A stretch of DNA of 64,000 bases from Pseudomonas sp. Bc-h (GCF_002080045.1 NZ_MUIN01000011.1:124001-188000), one strand, 5' to 3'. Counted from the first letter of the stretch, positions 16,809 through 28,556 are shown. Notes: generated from the sequence alone by a model not told the origin. Numbers and translations: made by a program.

Positions 16809-17921
16809 TCAACCACGCGCCAGAACCTTGCTCAACGCTTCGAGGAAACGGCTGTTTTCAGCAGGCAGACCGATGCTCACCCGTAGGTGATTCGGCATGC
16901 CATAGCCCGCAACCGGACGCACGATGACGCCCTCGCGCAGAAGCCCGTCGTAGACAGAGGCGGCTTCACGACCGAGGTCGACAGCGATGAAGTTGGCCTT
17001 GGACGCAATCCAGCCCAGCCCCAACTGACGCAAACCCTCTTCCATCTGCTGCATGCCAGCTTCGTTCAGCCGACGGCTTTCGGCCACGTAATCGGTGTCA
17101 TCCAGCGCGGCACAAGCGGCGGCCAGAGCAAAGCTGTTGACGTTAAACGGCTGGCGCACGCGGTTCAGCACGTCAGCCACCACCGGGGATGACAACGCAT
17201 ACCCGACACGCAACGACGCAAGCCCAAAGGCTTTGGAGAAGGTACGCGAAACCAGCAGATTCGGATAAGCAGCAAGGAATTTCAGGCCATCCGGCAATTC
17301 GGCGCCTGCGGCGTATTCGATGTACGCCTCGTCCAGCACGACCAATACGTCTTTGGGCACCTCGGCGAGAAAGTCCGAAAGCGCATTGGGCCCGAACCAG
17401 GTCCCGGTCGGGTTATTCGGATTGGCGATGAAGACCACCCGCGTATTGCTGTCGATGGCGGCGAGCATCGCGGGCAGATCGTGCCCCCAATTCCTGGCCT
17501 TCGCTACGCGCGCGTCAGCACCAACGGCCTGAGTGACGATCGGGTAGATCGCGAATGCGTGCTCACTGAATACCGCATTAAGCCCCGGCGCCAGGTAGGC
17601 ACGGGCGACGATTTCAAGGATGTCGTTGGAGCCATTACCCAGAGTGACCTGGTTGGCATTGACGCCGTAGCGAACGGACAGGCGCTGCTTGAGATCGAAA
17701 CCGTTGCCGTCGGGGTAACGGGTCAATTCATCCAGCGCTTCACGGATCGCAGCGAGCGCCTTGGGACTTGCGCCCATCGGGTTTTCGTTGCTGGCCAGCT
17801 TGATGATGCGAGCCGGATCGATATCCAGTTCACGCGCCAATTCGTCCACCGGTTTGCCGGGAACGTAAGGCGATAGTTTTTGCACGCCAGCCTGTGCCAG
17901 CGCGAGGAAGTCGCCGCTCAT
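16809..17921 (-). CDS. hisC: Histidinol-phosphate / aromatic aminotransferase
   Basis: This 370-residue class I/II PLP aminotransferase has the cofactor lysine in SRTFSKAFGLASLRVGY and the NPNNPTG loop. HisC proteins transaminate histidinol phosphate. Copies located between pheA and tyrA, as here, often also act on aromatic substrates such as phenylpyruvate and are called hisC2 in some pseudomonads (from memory). Its stop lies inside the longer possible 5' end of the tyrA-aroA frame. A REP-like element separates it from pheA upstream. Confidence 0.92.
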   Translation of the reverse strand: MSGDFLALAQAGVQKLSPYVPGKPVDELARELDIDPARIIKLASNENPMGASPKALAAIREALDELTRYPDGNGFDLKQRLSVRYGVNANQVTLGNGSNDILEIVARAYLAPGLNAVFSEHAFAIYPIVTQAVGADARVAKARNWGHDLPAMLAAIDSNTRVVFIANPNNPTGTWFGPNALSDFLAEVPKDVLVVLDEAYIEYAAGAELPDGLKFLAAYPNLLVSRTFSKAFGLASLRVGYALSSPVVADVLNRVRQPFNVNSFALAAACAALDDTDYVAESRRLNEAGMQQMEEGLRQLGLGWIASKANFIAVDLGREAASVYDGLLREGVIVRPVAGYGMPNHLRVSIGLPAENSRFLEALSKVLARG

Positions 17922-17975
17922 TTACCGCTTTACCTCTAAATAGAACAACAATCGCGCAAACTCAGCCCCCCGCAA

Positions 17976-18042
17976 CAGTCCGGCTTGCAGGCGGTCGCGA
18001 TCTTACAGGCGCGACCGCCGACAAGGCGGAGTGCTACAGAGG
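17976..18042. repeat. REP-like palindromic element between pheA and hisC
   Basis: A perfect 10-bp inner stem, GGCGGTCGCG / CGCGACCGCC (17990-17999 and 18010-18019), is flanked by degenerate outer arms related to AGTCCGGCTTG and its complement. The same arm sequence recurs at 36653-36724 and 43072-43100. Confidence 0.7.
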
Positions 18043-18053
18043 CAATCGGAGCC

Positions 18054-19148
18054 TTAGAGCACTGCTTTCGGATAGGAACCCAGCACCTTCAGTGCCACTG
18101 CTTCCTGACTGATTCGTTCCAGTACCGCCTTGATCAGCGGGTCCCGGTGATGCCCGACGAAATCGATAAAGAACACGTAGGTCCATTTACCGCTGCGTGA
18201 AGGTCGGGTTTCGATACGGGTCAGGTCGATTCCGTTCTCATGGAAAGGCACCAGCAACTCATGCAGAGCGCCAGGCTTGTTGCTCATCGATACGATGATC
18301 GAGGTCTTGTCGTCACCCGTCGGCGGCACTTCCTGATTGCCGATCATCAGGAAGCGTGTCGAGTTGTCGGGACGGTCTTCGATCTTCTCGGCAATGCGCG
18401 ACAGGCCATACAGACCAGCGGCCATGTCACCGGCGATGGCGGCGGAGTTCCACTCGCTCTTCACTCGCTTCGCCGCCTCGGCGTTGCTGGAAACCGCGAC
18501 ACGCTCGACGTTGGGATAGTGCGCATCCAGCCACTTGCGGCACTGGGCCAGCGACTGGGCATGGGAGTAGATACGGCTGATGCTGTCGGTCTTGGTATTC
18601 TCTCCCACCAGCAGATGGTGGTGAATACGCAGCTCGACTTCGCCACAGATGACCATGTCGTGTTCGAGGAAGCTGTCCAGTGTGTGGTTGACCGCACCTT
18701 CGGTGGAGTTTTCCACCGGGACCACACCGAAGTTGACGGCACCGGCAGCCACCTCACGGAACACTTCGTCGATCGCCGCCATCGGCTTACTGATCACCGC
18801 GTGGCCGAAGTGTTTCAGCGCAGCGGCCTGGGTGAAGGTGCCTTCAGGGCCCAGATAAGCGACCTTGAGCGGCTGCTCCAGCGCGAGGCACGAAGACATG
18901 ATCTCGCGGAACAGACGCGCCATCTCTTCGTTGCTCAGCGGGCCACGGTTACGCTCCATGACACGCTTGAGCACTGCGGCTTCACGCTCGGGACGGTAGA
19001 AGATCGGCTCTTCGCCTTCCGCCAGTTCGGCCATCTTCACCCGCGCCACTTCCTGCGCGCAGCGTGCCCGTTCACTGATCAACTCCAGGACTTTCTCGTC
19101 CAGGCTGTCGATGCGAACGCGCAGCGCCTTGAGCTCTTGTTCAGACAT
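18054..19148 (-). CDS. pheA: Bifunctional chorismate mutase / prephenate dehydratase (P-protein)
   Basis: This 364-residue protein has three parts: an N-terminal AroQ chorismate mutase helix bundle (about 1-90), a prephenate dehydratase domain starting at VAYLGPEGTFTQ, and a C-terminal ACT domain with the phenylalanine-sensing RIETRPSR motif. It turns chorismate into phenylpyruvate and is feedback-inhibited by phenylalanine. Its ATG shares one base with the serC stop (TGATG), so translation is coupled. serC, pheA, hisC and tyrA-aroA follow one another on this strand. Confidence 0.96.
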   Translation of the reverse strand: MSEQELKALRVRIDSLDEKVLELISERARCAQEVARVKMAELAEGEEPIFYRPEREAAVLKRVMERNRGPLSNEEMARLFREIMSSCLALEQPLKVAYLGPEGTFTQAAALKHFGHAVISKPMAAIDEVFREVAAGAVNFGVVPVENSTEGAVNHTLDSFLEHDMVICGEVELRIHHHLLVGENTKTDSISRIYSHAQSLAQCRKWLDAHYPNVERVAVSSNAEAAKRVKSEWNSAAIAGDMAAGLYGLSRIAEKIEDRPDNSTRFLMIGNQEVPPTGDDKTSIIVSMSNKPGALHELLVPFHENGIDLTRIETRPSRSGKWTYVFFIDFVGHHRDPLIKAVLERISQEAVALKVLGSYPKAVL

Positions 19149-20233
19149 CAGCCGTGTTCCTTCTCGAATTCGGCCATGTAGGCCACCAGCGCTTCGACTG
19201 CGTCCAGACCCAACGCGTTGTAGATCGAGGCGCGCATGCCACCGACCGAGCGGTGACCCTTGAGATTGAGCAGAGCACGCTCATCGGCACCGGCGAGGAA
19301 CGCCTTGTCCAGGCGCTCATCGGCCAGGCGGAACGGCACGTTCATCCACGAACGGGCGTTGTGGCTGATCGGGTTGGTGTAGAAGTCGCTGTTGTCGATG
19401 AAGCCGTAGAGACGGTCTTTCTTGGCGCGGTTGCGTCTTTCCATCGCATCGACGCCGCCCTGCTCCTTGAGCCACTCAAACACGAGGCCCGAGAGGTACC
19501 AGGAATAGGTGGCCGGGGTGTTGTACATCGAACCGTTGTCGGCCGATACCTTGTAGTCGAGCATCGTCGGGCAGCTGCTGCGGGCGCGGCCGAGCAGGTC
19601 TTCACGAACGATGACTACCACCAGGCCGCTCGGGCCGATGTTCTTCTGTGCGCCAGCGTAGATCAGGCCGAATTGCGAGACGTCGATCGGACGCGAGAGG
19701 ATGTCCGAAGACATGTCGACAACCAACGGAACGTCACCGGTCTCAGGCACCCAGTCGAACTGCAGACCACCAATGGTCTCGTTTGAGGCGTAGTGCACGT
19801 AGGCTGCATTCCTGGTCAGGTTCCACTCGTTCTGACCCGGGATCGCCAGATAGTCGAATGGCTTGGCGCTGGCGGCAACATTGATAGTGCCGAAACGACG
19901 CCCTTCCTCGATGGCCTTCTTCGACCAGATGCCGGTCTCGATGTAGTCGGCCGTGCCGTTTTCCGGCAGCAGGTTCAGCGGGATCTCGGCGAACTGCTGG
20001 CTGGCACCACCTTGCAGGAACAGAATCTTGTAGTTGGAGGGTACGGACAGCAGCTCACGCAGGTCCTGCTCGGCCTTCTCGGCAATGGCGGTGTAATCAT
20101 CGCTGCGATGACTCATTTCCATCACTGACAAGCCCTTGCCATGCCAGTCCAGCATCTCGGCCTGGGCGCGTAGCAGAACAGCTTCAGGAAGCGCGGCAGG
20201 GCCGGCGCAGAAGTTAAAGGCTCGCTTGCTCAT
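19148..20233 (-). CDS. serC: Phosphoserine aminotransferase
   Basis: This 361-residue class V PLP aminotransferase has the cofactor lysine in GAQKNIGPSGLVVVIV. It makes 3-phosphoserine for serine synthesis and also acts in pyridoxal phosphate synthesis. The start at 20233 (MSKRAFNFCAGPAALPEAVL) matches the family; the frame extends upstream without similarity. Upstream lie an inverted repeat and the gyrA terminator, so it has its own promoter region and leads the serC-pheA-hisC-tyrA/aroA-cmk series. Confidence 0.97.
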   Translation of the reverse strand: MSKRAFNFCAGPAALPEAVLLRAQAEMLDWHGKGLSVMEMSHRSDDYTAIAEKAEQDLRELLSVPSNYKILFLQGGASQQFAEIPLNLLPENGTADYIETGIWSKKAIEEGRRFGTINVAASAKPFDYLAIPGQNEWNLTRNAAYVHYASNETIGGLQFDWVPETGDVPLVVDMSSDILSRPIDVSQFGLIYAGAQKNIGPSGLVVVIVREDLLGRARSSCPTMLDYKVSADNGSMYNTPATYSWYLSGLVFEWLKEQGGVDAMERRNRAKKDRLYGFIDNSDFYTNPISHNARSWMNVPFRLADERLDKAFLAGADERALLNLKGHRSVGGMRASIYNALGLDAVEALVAYMAEFEKEHG

Positions 20234-20269
20234 ATCCACTCTCGTCAACTCGTTGAATTCGAAAACACC

Positions 20270-20310
20270 GTAGCAGTGCAGCCGGGCGGCGCGACCAGCC
20301 AGACTGCTAC
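20270..20310. repeat. Inverted repeat upstream of serC
   Basis: GTAGCAGT and ACTGCTAC flank a GC-rich centre of about 25 bases. The arms match the ends of the REP-type elements elsewhere in the window, so it is probably a diverged member. Confidence 0.55.
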
Positions 20311-20326
20311 AGATTTGGCCAGAGCC

Positions 20327-20350
20327 AAAAAGGGGCCAGAAAAGGCCCCC
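20327..20350 (-). terminator. Rho-independent terminator of gyrA
   Basis: GGGGCC and GGCCCC enclose a TTTTCT loop and are followed by five T on the minus strand, 14 bp beyond the gyrA stop. Confidence 0.88.
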
Positions 20351-20363
20351 GTTACAACGTCTA

Positions 20364-23156
<2,793 letters not shown>

Positions 23157-23179
23157 GAGAAGCCTGATTCCTTTTTCTG

Positions 23180-23250
23180 GTGAAACCTCGTTCATCCATC
23201 CGGGATGAACGAAGCTCGTCGCTGCTGGCGATTGCCTAGCAACGACTTAC
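23180..23250 (-). ncRNA. Structured leader of gyrA (gyrA RNA motif candidate)
   Basis: Two hairpins lie just upstream of the gyrA start on the minus strand. One has a perfect 9-bp stem (23189-23211, CGTTCATCC/GGATGAACG); the other has a 9-bp stem with one G-T pair (23218-23246). A conserved gyrA leader motif is known in Pseudomonas (Rfam gyrA RNA, from memory), and position and form fit it. I could not run a covariance search. Confidence 0.5.
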
Positions 23251-23461
23251 GACAAATCAGCGAGTTAAGCCATGGATTTGCGCAGTAAAGAGGGCCGCAA
23301 TGCGCCCCCTTGGAAACCGCCGGATGTTACCACAATCGCCGTCAGGCACGAAGCCTTTGAGAGCGCTGAAAATGAGCCATTTCGCCAGTAGGGCCCTGAG
23401 AAGCGCTTACAGGGCCCGGTAGCGCCTCCCCGGACAGGCGGTATGACTCATCAGGGAGGGA
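23251..23461. other. Intergenic interval between the gyrA leader and mtnA
   Basis: It holds the presumed gyrA promoter and one inverted repeat (GGGCCCTG/CAGGGCCC, 23391-23417) with no T-run, perhaps a weak stop for mtnA. I see no coding sequence. Confidence 0.5.
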
Positions 23462-24538
23462 TCAATGCAGACGCTTACGGCACATCAGCTGTGCCATTTT
23501 TGCTGTGTCAGGGCGTTCGACGATGCCTTTTTCGGTCACGATCACGTCGATCAGGTCCGCTGGCGTCACGTCGAAAACGGCATTGAAGGCATCGACCTCT
23601 GCCCCCAATCGCTGACCGCCGACTTCCAGCAGCTCCTTTCCATCGCGCTCTTCGATGGGAATGTCCTCGCCGCTGGGCAGATTCATGTCGATGGTCGAAC
23701 TCGGCGCGACCACCATGAAGCGCACGCCGTGGTGCATGGCGGCGACCGCCAGTTGATAGGTACCGATCTTGTTGGCGACATCGCCATTGGCAGTGATGCG
23801 GTCGGCACCGACGATGACCCAGGTAATGCCTTTGGTCTTCATCAGATGCGCGGCGGCGGAGTCTGCGTTCACGGTGACCGGAATGCCTTCATTGACCAGT
23901 TCCCAGGCCGTCAGTCGCGAGCCTTGCAGCCAAGGGCGGGTCTCGTCGGCGTAGACGCGCTCGATCATGCCTTCTATATGGGCCGCACGAATCACGCCCA
24001 GCGCGGTGCCGAAACCACCGGTAGCCAGGGCCCCTGCGTTGCAGTGGGTCAGCACGGTCTGCAGATTGCCCTGATGTTTGCGAATCAGTTCGGCGCCCAA
24101 TTGCGCCATGGTCAGGTTGGCTTCGCGATCGCTGAGGTGAATCCCCACCGCCTCGACCTCCATCGCCTTGCGAGGGTCTTCGTGATCCTTGAGCCGGTAC
24201 AGGCGCTCACGCATGCGATTCACTGCCCAGAACAGATTGACTGCAGTGGGCCGAGCGTTGACCAGCATGTCGAAATCTTCTTCCAGCGCCATCTGCCAGT
24301 CGCCACCTGCCGCATAACGGTCAACAACAGCCAGCACAATGCCGTAAGCGGCGCTGATGCCAATGGCCGGCGCGCCACGCACGACCATCGTGCGAATGGC
24401 CTCGGCCACCGCGCCGACATTGTCATAGGGATGCCAGGTTTCCTCGAACGGCAACACTCGCTGATCCAGCAGATACAGCGTGCCGTCCCGCCAATCGATG
24501 GCCTTTACTTTCTCCGCAGCCAATAATCGATCGCGCAT
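23462..24538 (-). CDS. mtnA: S-methyl-5-thioribose-1-phosphate isomerase
   Basis: This 358-residue protein of the eIF2B-like fold has the catalytic cysteine in THCNAGALATGG and the aspartate in VGADRITANGDVANKIG. It converts methylthioribose-1-phosphate to the ribulose form in methionine salvage. The start MRDRLLAAEKV at 24538 gives the usual family length. It is divergent from the methylthioadenosine deaminase gene, with overlapping promoter regions, so two enzymes acting on methylthioadenosine products share control sequence. Confidence 0.95.
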   Translation of the reverse strand: MRDRLLAAEKVKAIDWRDGTLYLLDQRVLPFEETWHPYDNVGAVAEAIRTMVVRGAPAIGISAAYGIVLAVVDRYAAGGDWQMALEEDFDMLVNARPTAVNLFWAVNRMRERLYRLKDHEDPRKAMEVEAVGIHLSDREANLTMAQLGAELIRKHQGNLQTVLTHCNAGALATGGFGTALGVIRAAHIEGMIERVYADETRPWLQGSRLTAWELVNEGIPVTVNADSAAAHLMKTKGITWVIVGADRITANGDVANKIGTYQLAVAAMHHGVRFMVVAPSSTIDMNLPSGEDIPIEERDGKELLEVGGQRLGAEVDAFNAVFDVTPADLIDVIVTEKGIVERPDTAKMAQLMCRKRLH

Positions 24539-24631
24539 CGCACACCCCACATGATGATTTTGAAAAGCCAAACCCTGAATCCACCCGACCGAAGCCTGAA
24601 ATCAAATAGCCAGCAGCTGAAAAAGCCGCCG

Positions 24632-24669
24632 ATTATAGCGAGCCGCCCGCCAAGACGCTCGGGTATACT
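24632..24669. promoter_or_regulatory. Divergent promoter region of mtnA and the MTA deaminase gene
   Basis: A TATAAT hexamer on the minus strand (24632-24637) faces mtnA and a TATACT hexamer on the plus strand (24664-24669) faces the deaminase gene, 38 bp upstream of its ATG. Neither has a convincing -35 box. Confidence 0.4.
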
Positions 24670-24706
24670 TCGCCGTCCCTGTAATAAGCCATTGGATGCT
24701 CGCCCC

Positions 24707-26035
24707 ATGCCCGACTCCGCCGCCCCGCTCGACCTACTCCTCCTGCCTGAGTGGCTGGTACCGGTCGAACCCGCTGGCGTCGTTCTGCAGCAGCACGGTA
24801 TCGGCATTCGCGATGGCCTGATCGTCTATATCGGCCCCAGGGCTGAAGCACTGCGACAGCACGCCCGCGAAGTTCATGAATTGCCCGGCATGCTGCTCAG
24901 CCCCGGCCTGATCAACGCCCACGGGCATGCGGCGATGACGCTGTTTCGCGGCCTGGCCGACGATCTGCCGCTGATGAGCTGGCTGCAGGACCATATCTGG
25001 CCCGCCGAGAGCAAATGGGTCGATGAAGCGTTCGTCCGCGACGGCACCGATATCGCCATCGCTGAACAGATCAAGGGCGGCATCACCTGCTTCTCTGACA
25101 TGTATTTCTTCCCGAAGATCGCTTGCGAACGCGTCCACAACAGTGGCATTCGGGCACAGATCACCGTGCCAGTGCTGGATTTCCCGATACCCGGTGCGCG
25201 CAACGCCGACGAATCCCTGCACATCGGCGTCGAGCTGTTCAACGATCTGGCCCACCACGACCGCATCAGGATCGCCATGGGGCCCCACGCGCCGTACACC
25301 GTCAGCGATGAAAACCTGGAGAAGATCCGGGTGATCGCCGACGAGCTGGACGCGATGATTCACATGCACGTCCACGAAACGGCCTTTGAAGTGCATGAAG
25401 CGGTACAGCAGCGTCAGGAGCGCCCGCTGGCGCGCCTGCAACGCCTGGGCCTGCTGGGCCCGCGCTTCCAGGCCGTGCACATGACGCAGATCAGCGATGA
25501 TGATCTGGCGATGTTGGTAGAAAGCAATTCCAGCGTGATTCATTGCCCGGAATCGAACCTGAAACTGGCCAGCGGCTTCTGCCCGGTCGAGCGACTGTGG
25601 CAGGCTGGGGTCAATGTCGCGATCGGGACTGATGGCGCCGCCAGCAACAACGATCTGGATCTTCTGGGGGAGACCCGAACCGCTGCGCTGCTGGCCAAGG
25701 CTGTCGCCGGCTCCGCCACCGCGCTGGATGCCCACAGGGCGCTGCGCATGGCAACACTCAATGGGGCGCGCTCCATGGGCATCGAAGATCTCACCGGGTC
25801 CCTGGAGATCGGCAAGGCGGCGGACATGGTCGCCTTCGATCTGACCGGCCTGGCGCAGCAGCCGATCTACGATCCGGTGTCCCAGCTTATCTACGCCACT
25901 GGCCGCGACTGCGTGAGCCATGTCTGGGTCGCCGGTAAACAGCTGCTTGAAGGCAAGCGCCTGACTCGCATGGACGAAGAAGCGCTGACCCGAACCGCCA
26001 AGGCCTGGGGCAATCGTATCGCCGGCAAAGCCTGA
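24707..26035 (+). CDS. mtaD: 5-methylthioadenosine / S-adenosylhomocysteine deaminase (TRZ/ATZ family)
   Basis: This 442-residue amidohydrolase has its metal ligands in LINAHGHAAMTL, in the HMHVHETAFE helix end and in the IGTDGAASNNDLDLL aspartate loop. It deaminates methylthioadenosine to methylthioinosine, which a phosphorylase then splits; PAO1 PA3170, in the same position before ubiG, was shown to be a methylthioadenosine deaminase (from memory). With mtnA divergent from it, the pair outlines the methylthioinosine variant of methionine salvage. The ATG at 24707 is chosen by family alignment; the longer frame upstream is noncoding. Confidence 0.88.
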   Translation: MPDSAAPLDLLLLPEWLVPVEPAGVVLQQHGIGIRDGLIVYIGPRAEALRQHAREVHELPGMLLSPGLINAHGHAAMTLFRGLADDLPLMSWLQDHIWPAESKWVDEAFVRDGTDIAIAEQIKGGITCFSDMYFFPKIACERVHNSGIRAQITVPVLDFPIPGARNADESLHIGVELFNDLAHHDRIRIAMGPHAPYTVSDENLEKIRVIADELDAMIHMHVHETAFEVHEAVQQRQERPLARLQRLGLLGPRFQAVHMTQISDDDLAMLVESNSSVIHCPESNLKLASGFCPVERLWQAGVNVAIGTDGAASNNDLDLLGETRTAALLAKAVAGSATALDAHRALRMATLNGARSMGIEDLTGSLEIGKAADMVAFDLTGLAQQPIYDPVSQLIYATGRDCVSHVWVAGKQLLEGKRLTRMDEEALTRTAKAWGNRIAGKA

Positions 26036-26103
26036 CTCTTTTAGCGCCGTCATGGCCGCAGGCCGTGACCGAACACCGAATTTAAAGTTTAGAGGGATCA
26101 CAC

Positions 26104-26802
26104 ATGAGCAACGTCGACCACGCTGAAATCGCCAAATTCGAAGCCCTGGCCCATCGCTGGTGGGATCGCAACAGCGAGTTCAAGCCGCTGCACGACATCA
26201 ACCCGCTGCGGGTCAACTGGATCGACGAGCGCGTCAGTCTGGCTGGCAAGAAGGTCCTCGACGTCGGTTGCGGCGGCGGCATTCTCAGTGAAGCGATGGC
26301 CTTGCGCGGCGCCACCGTGACCGGTATCGACATGGGCGAAGCGCCGTTGGCGGTCGCGCAGTTGCATCAGCTCGAATCCGGCGTCAGCGTCGAATATCGC
26401 CAGATCACCGCCGAGGCTCTGGCCGAAGAAATGCCCGAGCAGTTCGACGTGGTGACCTGTCTTGAGATGCTGGAGCACGTGCCGGATCCTTCGTCGGTGA
26501 TTCGTGCCTGCTACAAGATGGTCAAACCGGGCGGCCAGGTGTTCTTCTCCACCATCAACCGCAATCCGAAGGCGTATCTGTTCGCCATCATCGGCGCCGA
26601 ATACATCATGAACCTGCTGCCGCGCGGCACCCATGACTTCAAGAAATTCATCCGCCCTTCCGAGCTGGGCGCGTGGAGCCGGAATGCGGGCCTTGAGGTC
26701 AAGGACATCATCGGCCTGACCTACAACCCCCTGACCAAGCATTACAAGCTGGCCAGCGACGTCGATGTGAACTACATGATCCAGACGCTGCGGGGGGCCT
26801 GA
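26104..26802 (+). CDS. ubiG: Ubiquinone biosynthesis O-methyltransferase
   Basis: This 232-residue SAM methyltransferase has motif I as VLDVGCGGGILSEAMA and the UbiG-typical WWDRNSEFKPLHDINPLR near the N-terminus. It carries out both O-methylations in ubiquinone synthesis at the membrane surface. AGAGGGA precedes the ATG at a good distance. It overlaps nothing but is only 3 bp ahead of mupP, so the two form one unit, probably with the deaminase upstream. Confidence 0.96.
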   Translation: MSNVDHAEIAKFEALAHRWWDRNSEFKPLHDINPLRVNWIDERVSLAGKKVLDVGCGGGILSEAMALRGATVTGIDMGEAPLAVAQLHQLESGVSVEYRQITAEALAEEMPEQFDVVTCLEMLEHVPDPSSVIRACYKMVKPGGQVFFSTINRNPKAYLFAIIGAEYIMNLLPRGTHDFKKFIRPSELGAWSRNAGLEVKDIIGLTYNPLTKHYKLASDVDVNYMIQTLRGA

Positions 26803-26805
26803 TCC

Positions 26806-27477
26806 ATGCGTTTGAGAGCAGTTCTATTCGACATGGACGGCACCCTGCTCGACACCGCGCCGGACTTCATCGCCATTTGTCAGGCCATGCTCGCCGAGCG
26901 CGGCTTTGCGCCGGTGGATGACAAGCTGATTCGTGACGAGATTTCCGGTGGCGCCAAGGCGATGGTCTCGGCGGCCTTTGCGCTGTCGCCCAACGAGCCG
27001 GAATTCGAGGCCCTGCGCCTGGAGTTTCTGGAGCGCTATCAGAAGGACTGCGCCGTACACAGCAAGCTGTTCGACGGCATGGCCGAACTGCTGGCCGACA
27101 TCGAGAAGGCAAAGCTGATCTGGGGGGTGGTCACCAACAAACCGGTGCGTTTCGCCCAGCCAATCATGGAGCAACTGGGGCTGGCTGAGCGCTCGGCAGT
27201 GCTGATCTGCCCGGATCACGTGACCAAGAGCAAACCGGATCCGGAACCGCTGCTGCTGGCGTGCAAGATGCTCGACCTGGACCCGGCCAGCGTGTTGTTC
27301 GTGGGTGACGATCTGCGGGACATCGAGTCCGGTCGCGATGCCGGTACCCGAACGGCCGCCGTGCGCTATGGCTATATTCATCCCCACGACAACCCGAACC
27401 ATTGGGGTGCCGATGTGGTGGTGGATCACCCGCTGGAACTGCGCAAGGTGCTGGATAACGCGCTCTGCGGCTGCTGA
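26806..27477 (+). CDS. mupP: N-acetylmuramic acid 6-phosphate phosphatase (MupP), HAD family
   Basis: This 223-residue HAD phosphatase has motif I FDMDGTLLDT, motif II VTNK, motif III KSKPDP and motif IV GDDLRDIESGRDAG. It is close to phosphoglycolate phosphatase, and many annotations say gph. The ubiG-HAD-yciK order is that of PAO1 PA3171-PA3173, where PA3172 is MupP, which dephosphorylates MurNAc-6-phosphate in the fosfomycin-bypassing cell-wall recycling route (from memory). The MupP name rests on that context. Confidence 0.82.
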   Translation: MRLRAVLFDMDGTLLDTAPDFIAICQAMLAERGFAPVDDKLIRDEISGGAKAMVSAAFALSPNEPEFEALRLEFLERYQKDCAVHSKLFDGMAELLADIEKAKLIWGVVTNKPVRFAQPIMEQLGLAERSAVLICPDHVTKSKPDPEPLLLACKMLDLDPASVLFVGDDLRDIESGRDAGTRTAAVRYGYIHPHDNPNHWGADVVVDHPLELRKVLDNALCGC

Positions 27478-27506
27478 CCTATACACCGTTGCCGCCACGG
27501 CTTGAA

Positions 27507-27540
27507 TGATCGTTCCCACGCTCCGCGTGGGCATGATCGC
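27507..27540. repeat. REP-type hairpin repeat between mupP and yciK
   Basis: CCCACGC and GCGTGGG form a 7-bp stem around TCC (27515-27531), preceded by CGTT. This is the common pseudomonad repeat CGTTCCCACGCTCCGCGTGG. Its two flanks share TGATCG. Confidence 0.75.
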
Positions 27541-27575
27541 CCGATCGGCGCTACTCAGCTATTTGACGAGGCCCC

Positions 27576-28322
27576 ATGTTCAACTACTCCGCTCGCCCCG
27601 AACTGCTCAAGGATCGTGTCATTCTGGTCACCGGAGCCGGTCGGGGCATCGGCGCCGCGGCCGCCAGAGCCTACGCCGCACATGGCGCAACGGTGCTGTT
27701 GCTGGGCAAGACCGAGTCGAACCTGACCGCGCTCTACGACGAACTCGAGGCTGCGGGTTATCCACAGCCGGTGGTGATCCCCTTCAACCTGGAAACCGCG
27801 CTGCCCCATCAGTACGACGAACTGGCAGCAATGATCGAGGCTGAATTCGGGCGACTCGACGGTTTGCTGCACAACGCCTCGATCATCGGCCCGCGCACGC
27901 CGATCGAGCAGTTGTCGGGCGAGAACTTCATGCGGGTGATGCACATCAACGTCAACGCAACGTTCATGCTCACCGCAACCCTATTGCCGCTGCTCAAGTT
28001 GTCCCAGGATGCGTCGGTGGTCTTCACGTCCAGCAGCGTGGGTCGCAAGGGCCGTGCTTACTGGGGCGCCTATGGGGTGTCCAAGTTCGCCACCGAGGGC
28101 CTGATGCAGACGCTGGCCGATGAAGTGGACGGAGTGGCCCCGGTACGCGCCAACAGCATCAACCCCGGCGCCACCCGCACCGACATGCGTGCGCAGGCGT
28201 ACCCGGCGGAAAACCCGCTGAGCAACCCGACGCCCGAAGAGATCATGCCGGTGTACCTGTACCTGATGGGCTCTGACAGTGCAGGCATCAATGGCCAGGC
28301 GTTCGACGCTCAGAAGAAATAG
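27576..28322 (+). CDS. yciK: YciK-family SDR oxidoreductase
   Basis: This 248-residue SDR has the cofactor motif TGAGRGIGAAAA, the NAS motif (LLHNASIIG) in place of NNAG, Ser in TSSSVG and the YGVSK catalytic pair. The NAS form and the C-terminal DGQAFDAQKK-like end (here INGQAFDAQKK) are features of YciK, whose substrate is not established. GAGG lies 6 bases upstream of the ATG. A REP element separates it from mupP, so co-transcription is uncertain. Confidence 0.87.
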   Translation: MFNYSARPELLKDRVILVTGAGRGIGAAAARAYAAHGATVLLLGKTESNLTALYDELEAAGYPQPVVIPFNLETALPHQYDELAAMIEAEFGRLDGLLHNASIIGPRTPIEQLSGENFMRVMHINVNATFMLTATLLPLLKLSQDASVVFTSSSVGRKGRAYWGAYGVSKFATEGLMQTLADEVDGVAPVRANSINPGATRTDMRAQAYPAENPLSNPTPEEIMPVYLYLMGSDSAGINGQAFDAQKK

Positions 28323-28498
28323 TGAGCGCGTGGCCCTGATACGCCTTTCATCCCCTCGGCGGTTTTCCGTCGCCTCTTTGTAGTCCCTTCGCTTGTAAAT
28401 CGGTACGTTAGTCAATTCCAAGGCGCTGGCGATCACCCCGTCGGCGCTTTTAATTTGCAACTACTTGATTTGTATGACTATCCAGCATGACAGCCAAC

Positions 28499-28515
28499 TT
28501 GGCATGACTTTCGCT
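28499..28515 (+). promoter_or_regulatory. Candidate sigma-54 promoter of the diguanylate cyclase gene
   Basis: TTGGCATGACTTTCGCT has the GG-10-GC spacing of -24/-12 promoters, with TGGCAT against TGGCAC and TCGC against TTGC. It lies 42 bp before the ATG, leaving a leader of about 30 nt with a good AGGAG site. A promoter search is needed to confirm it. Confidence 0.35.
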
Positions 28516-28556
28516 CTGTCGACATCGAGCCCGAAGAGAGGCGCAGGAGCGAAAAC

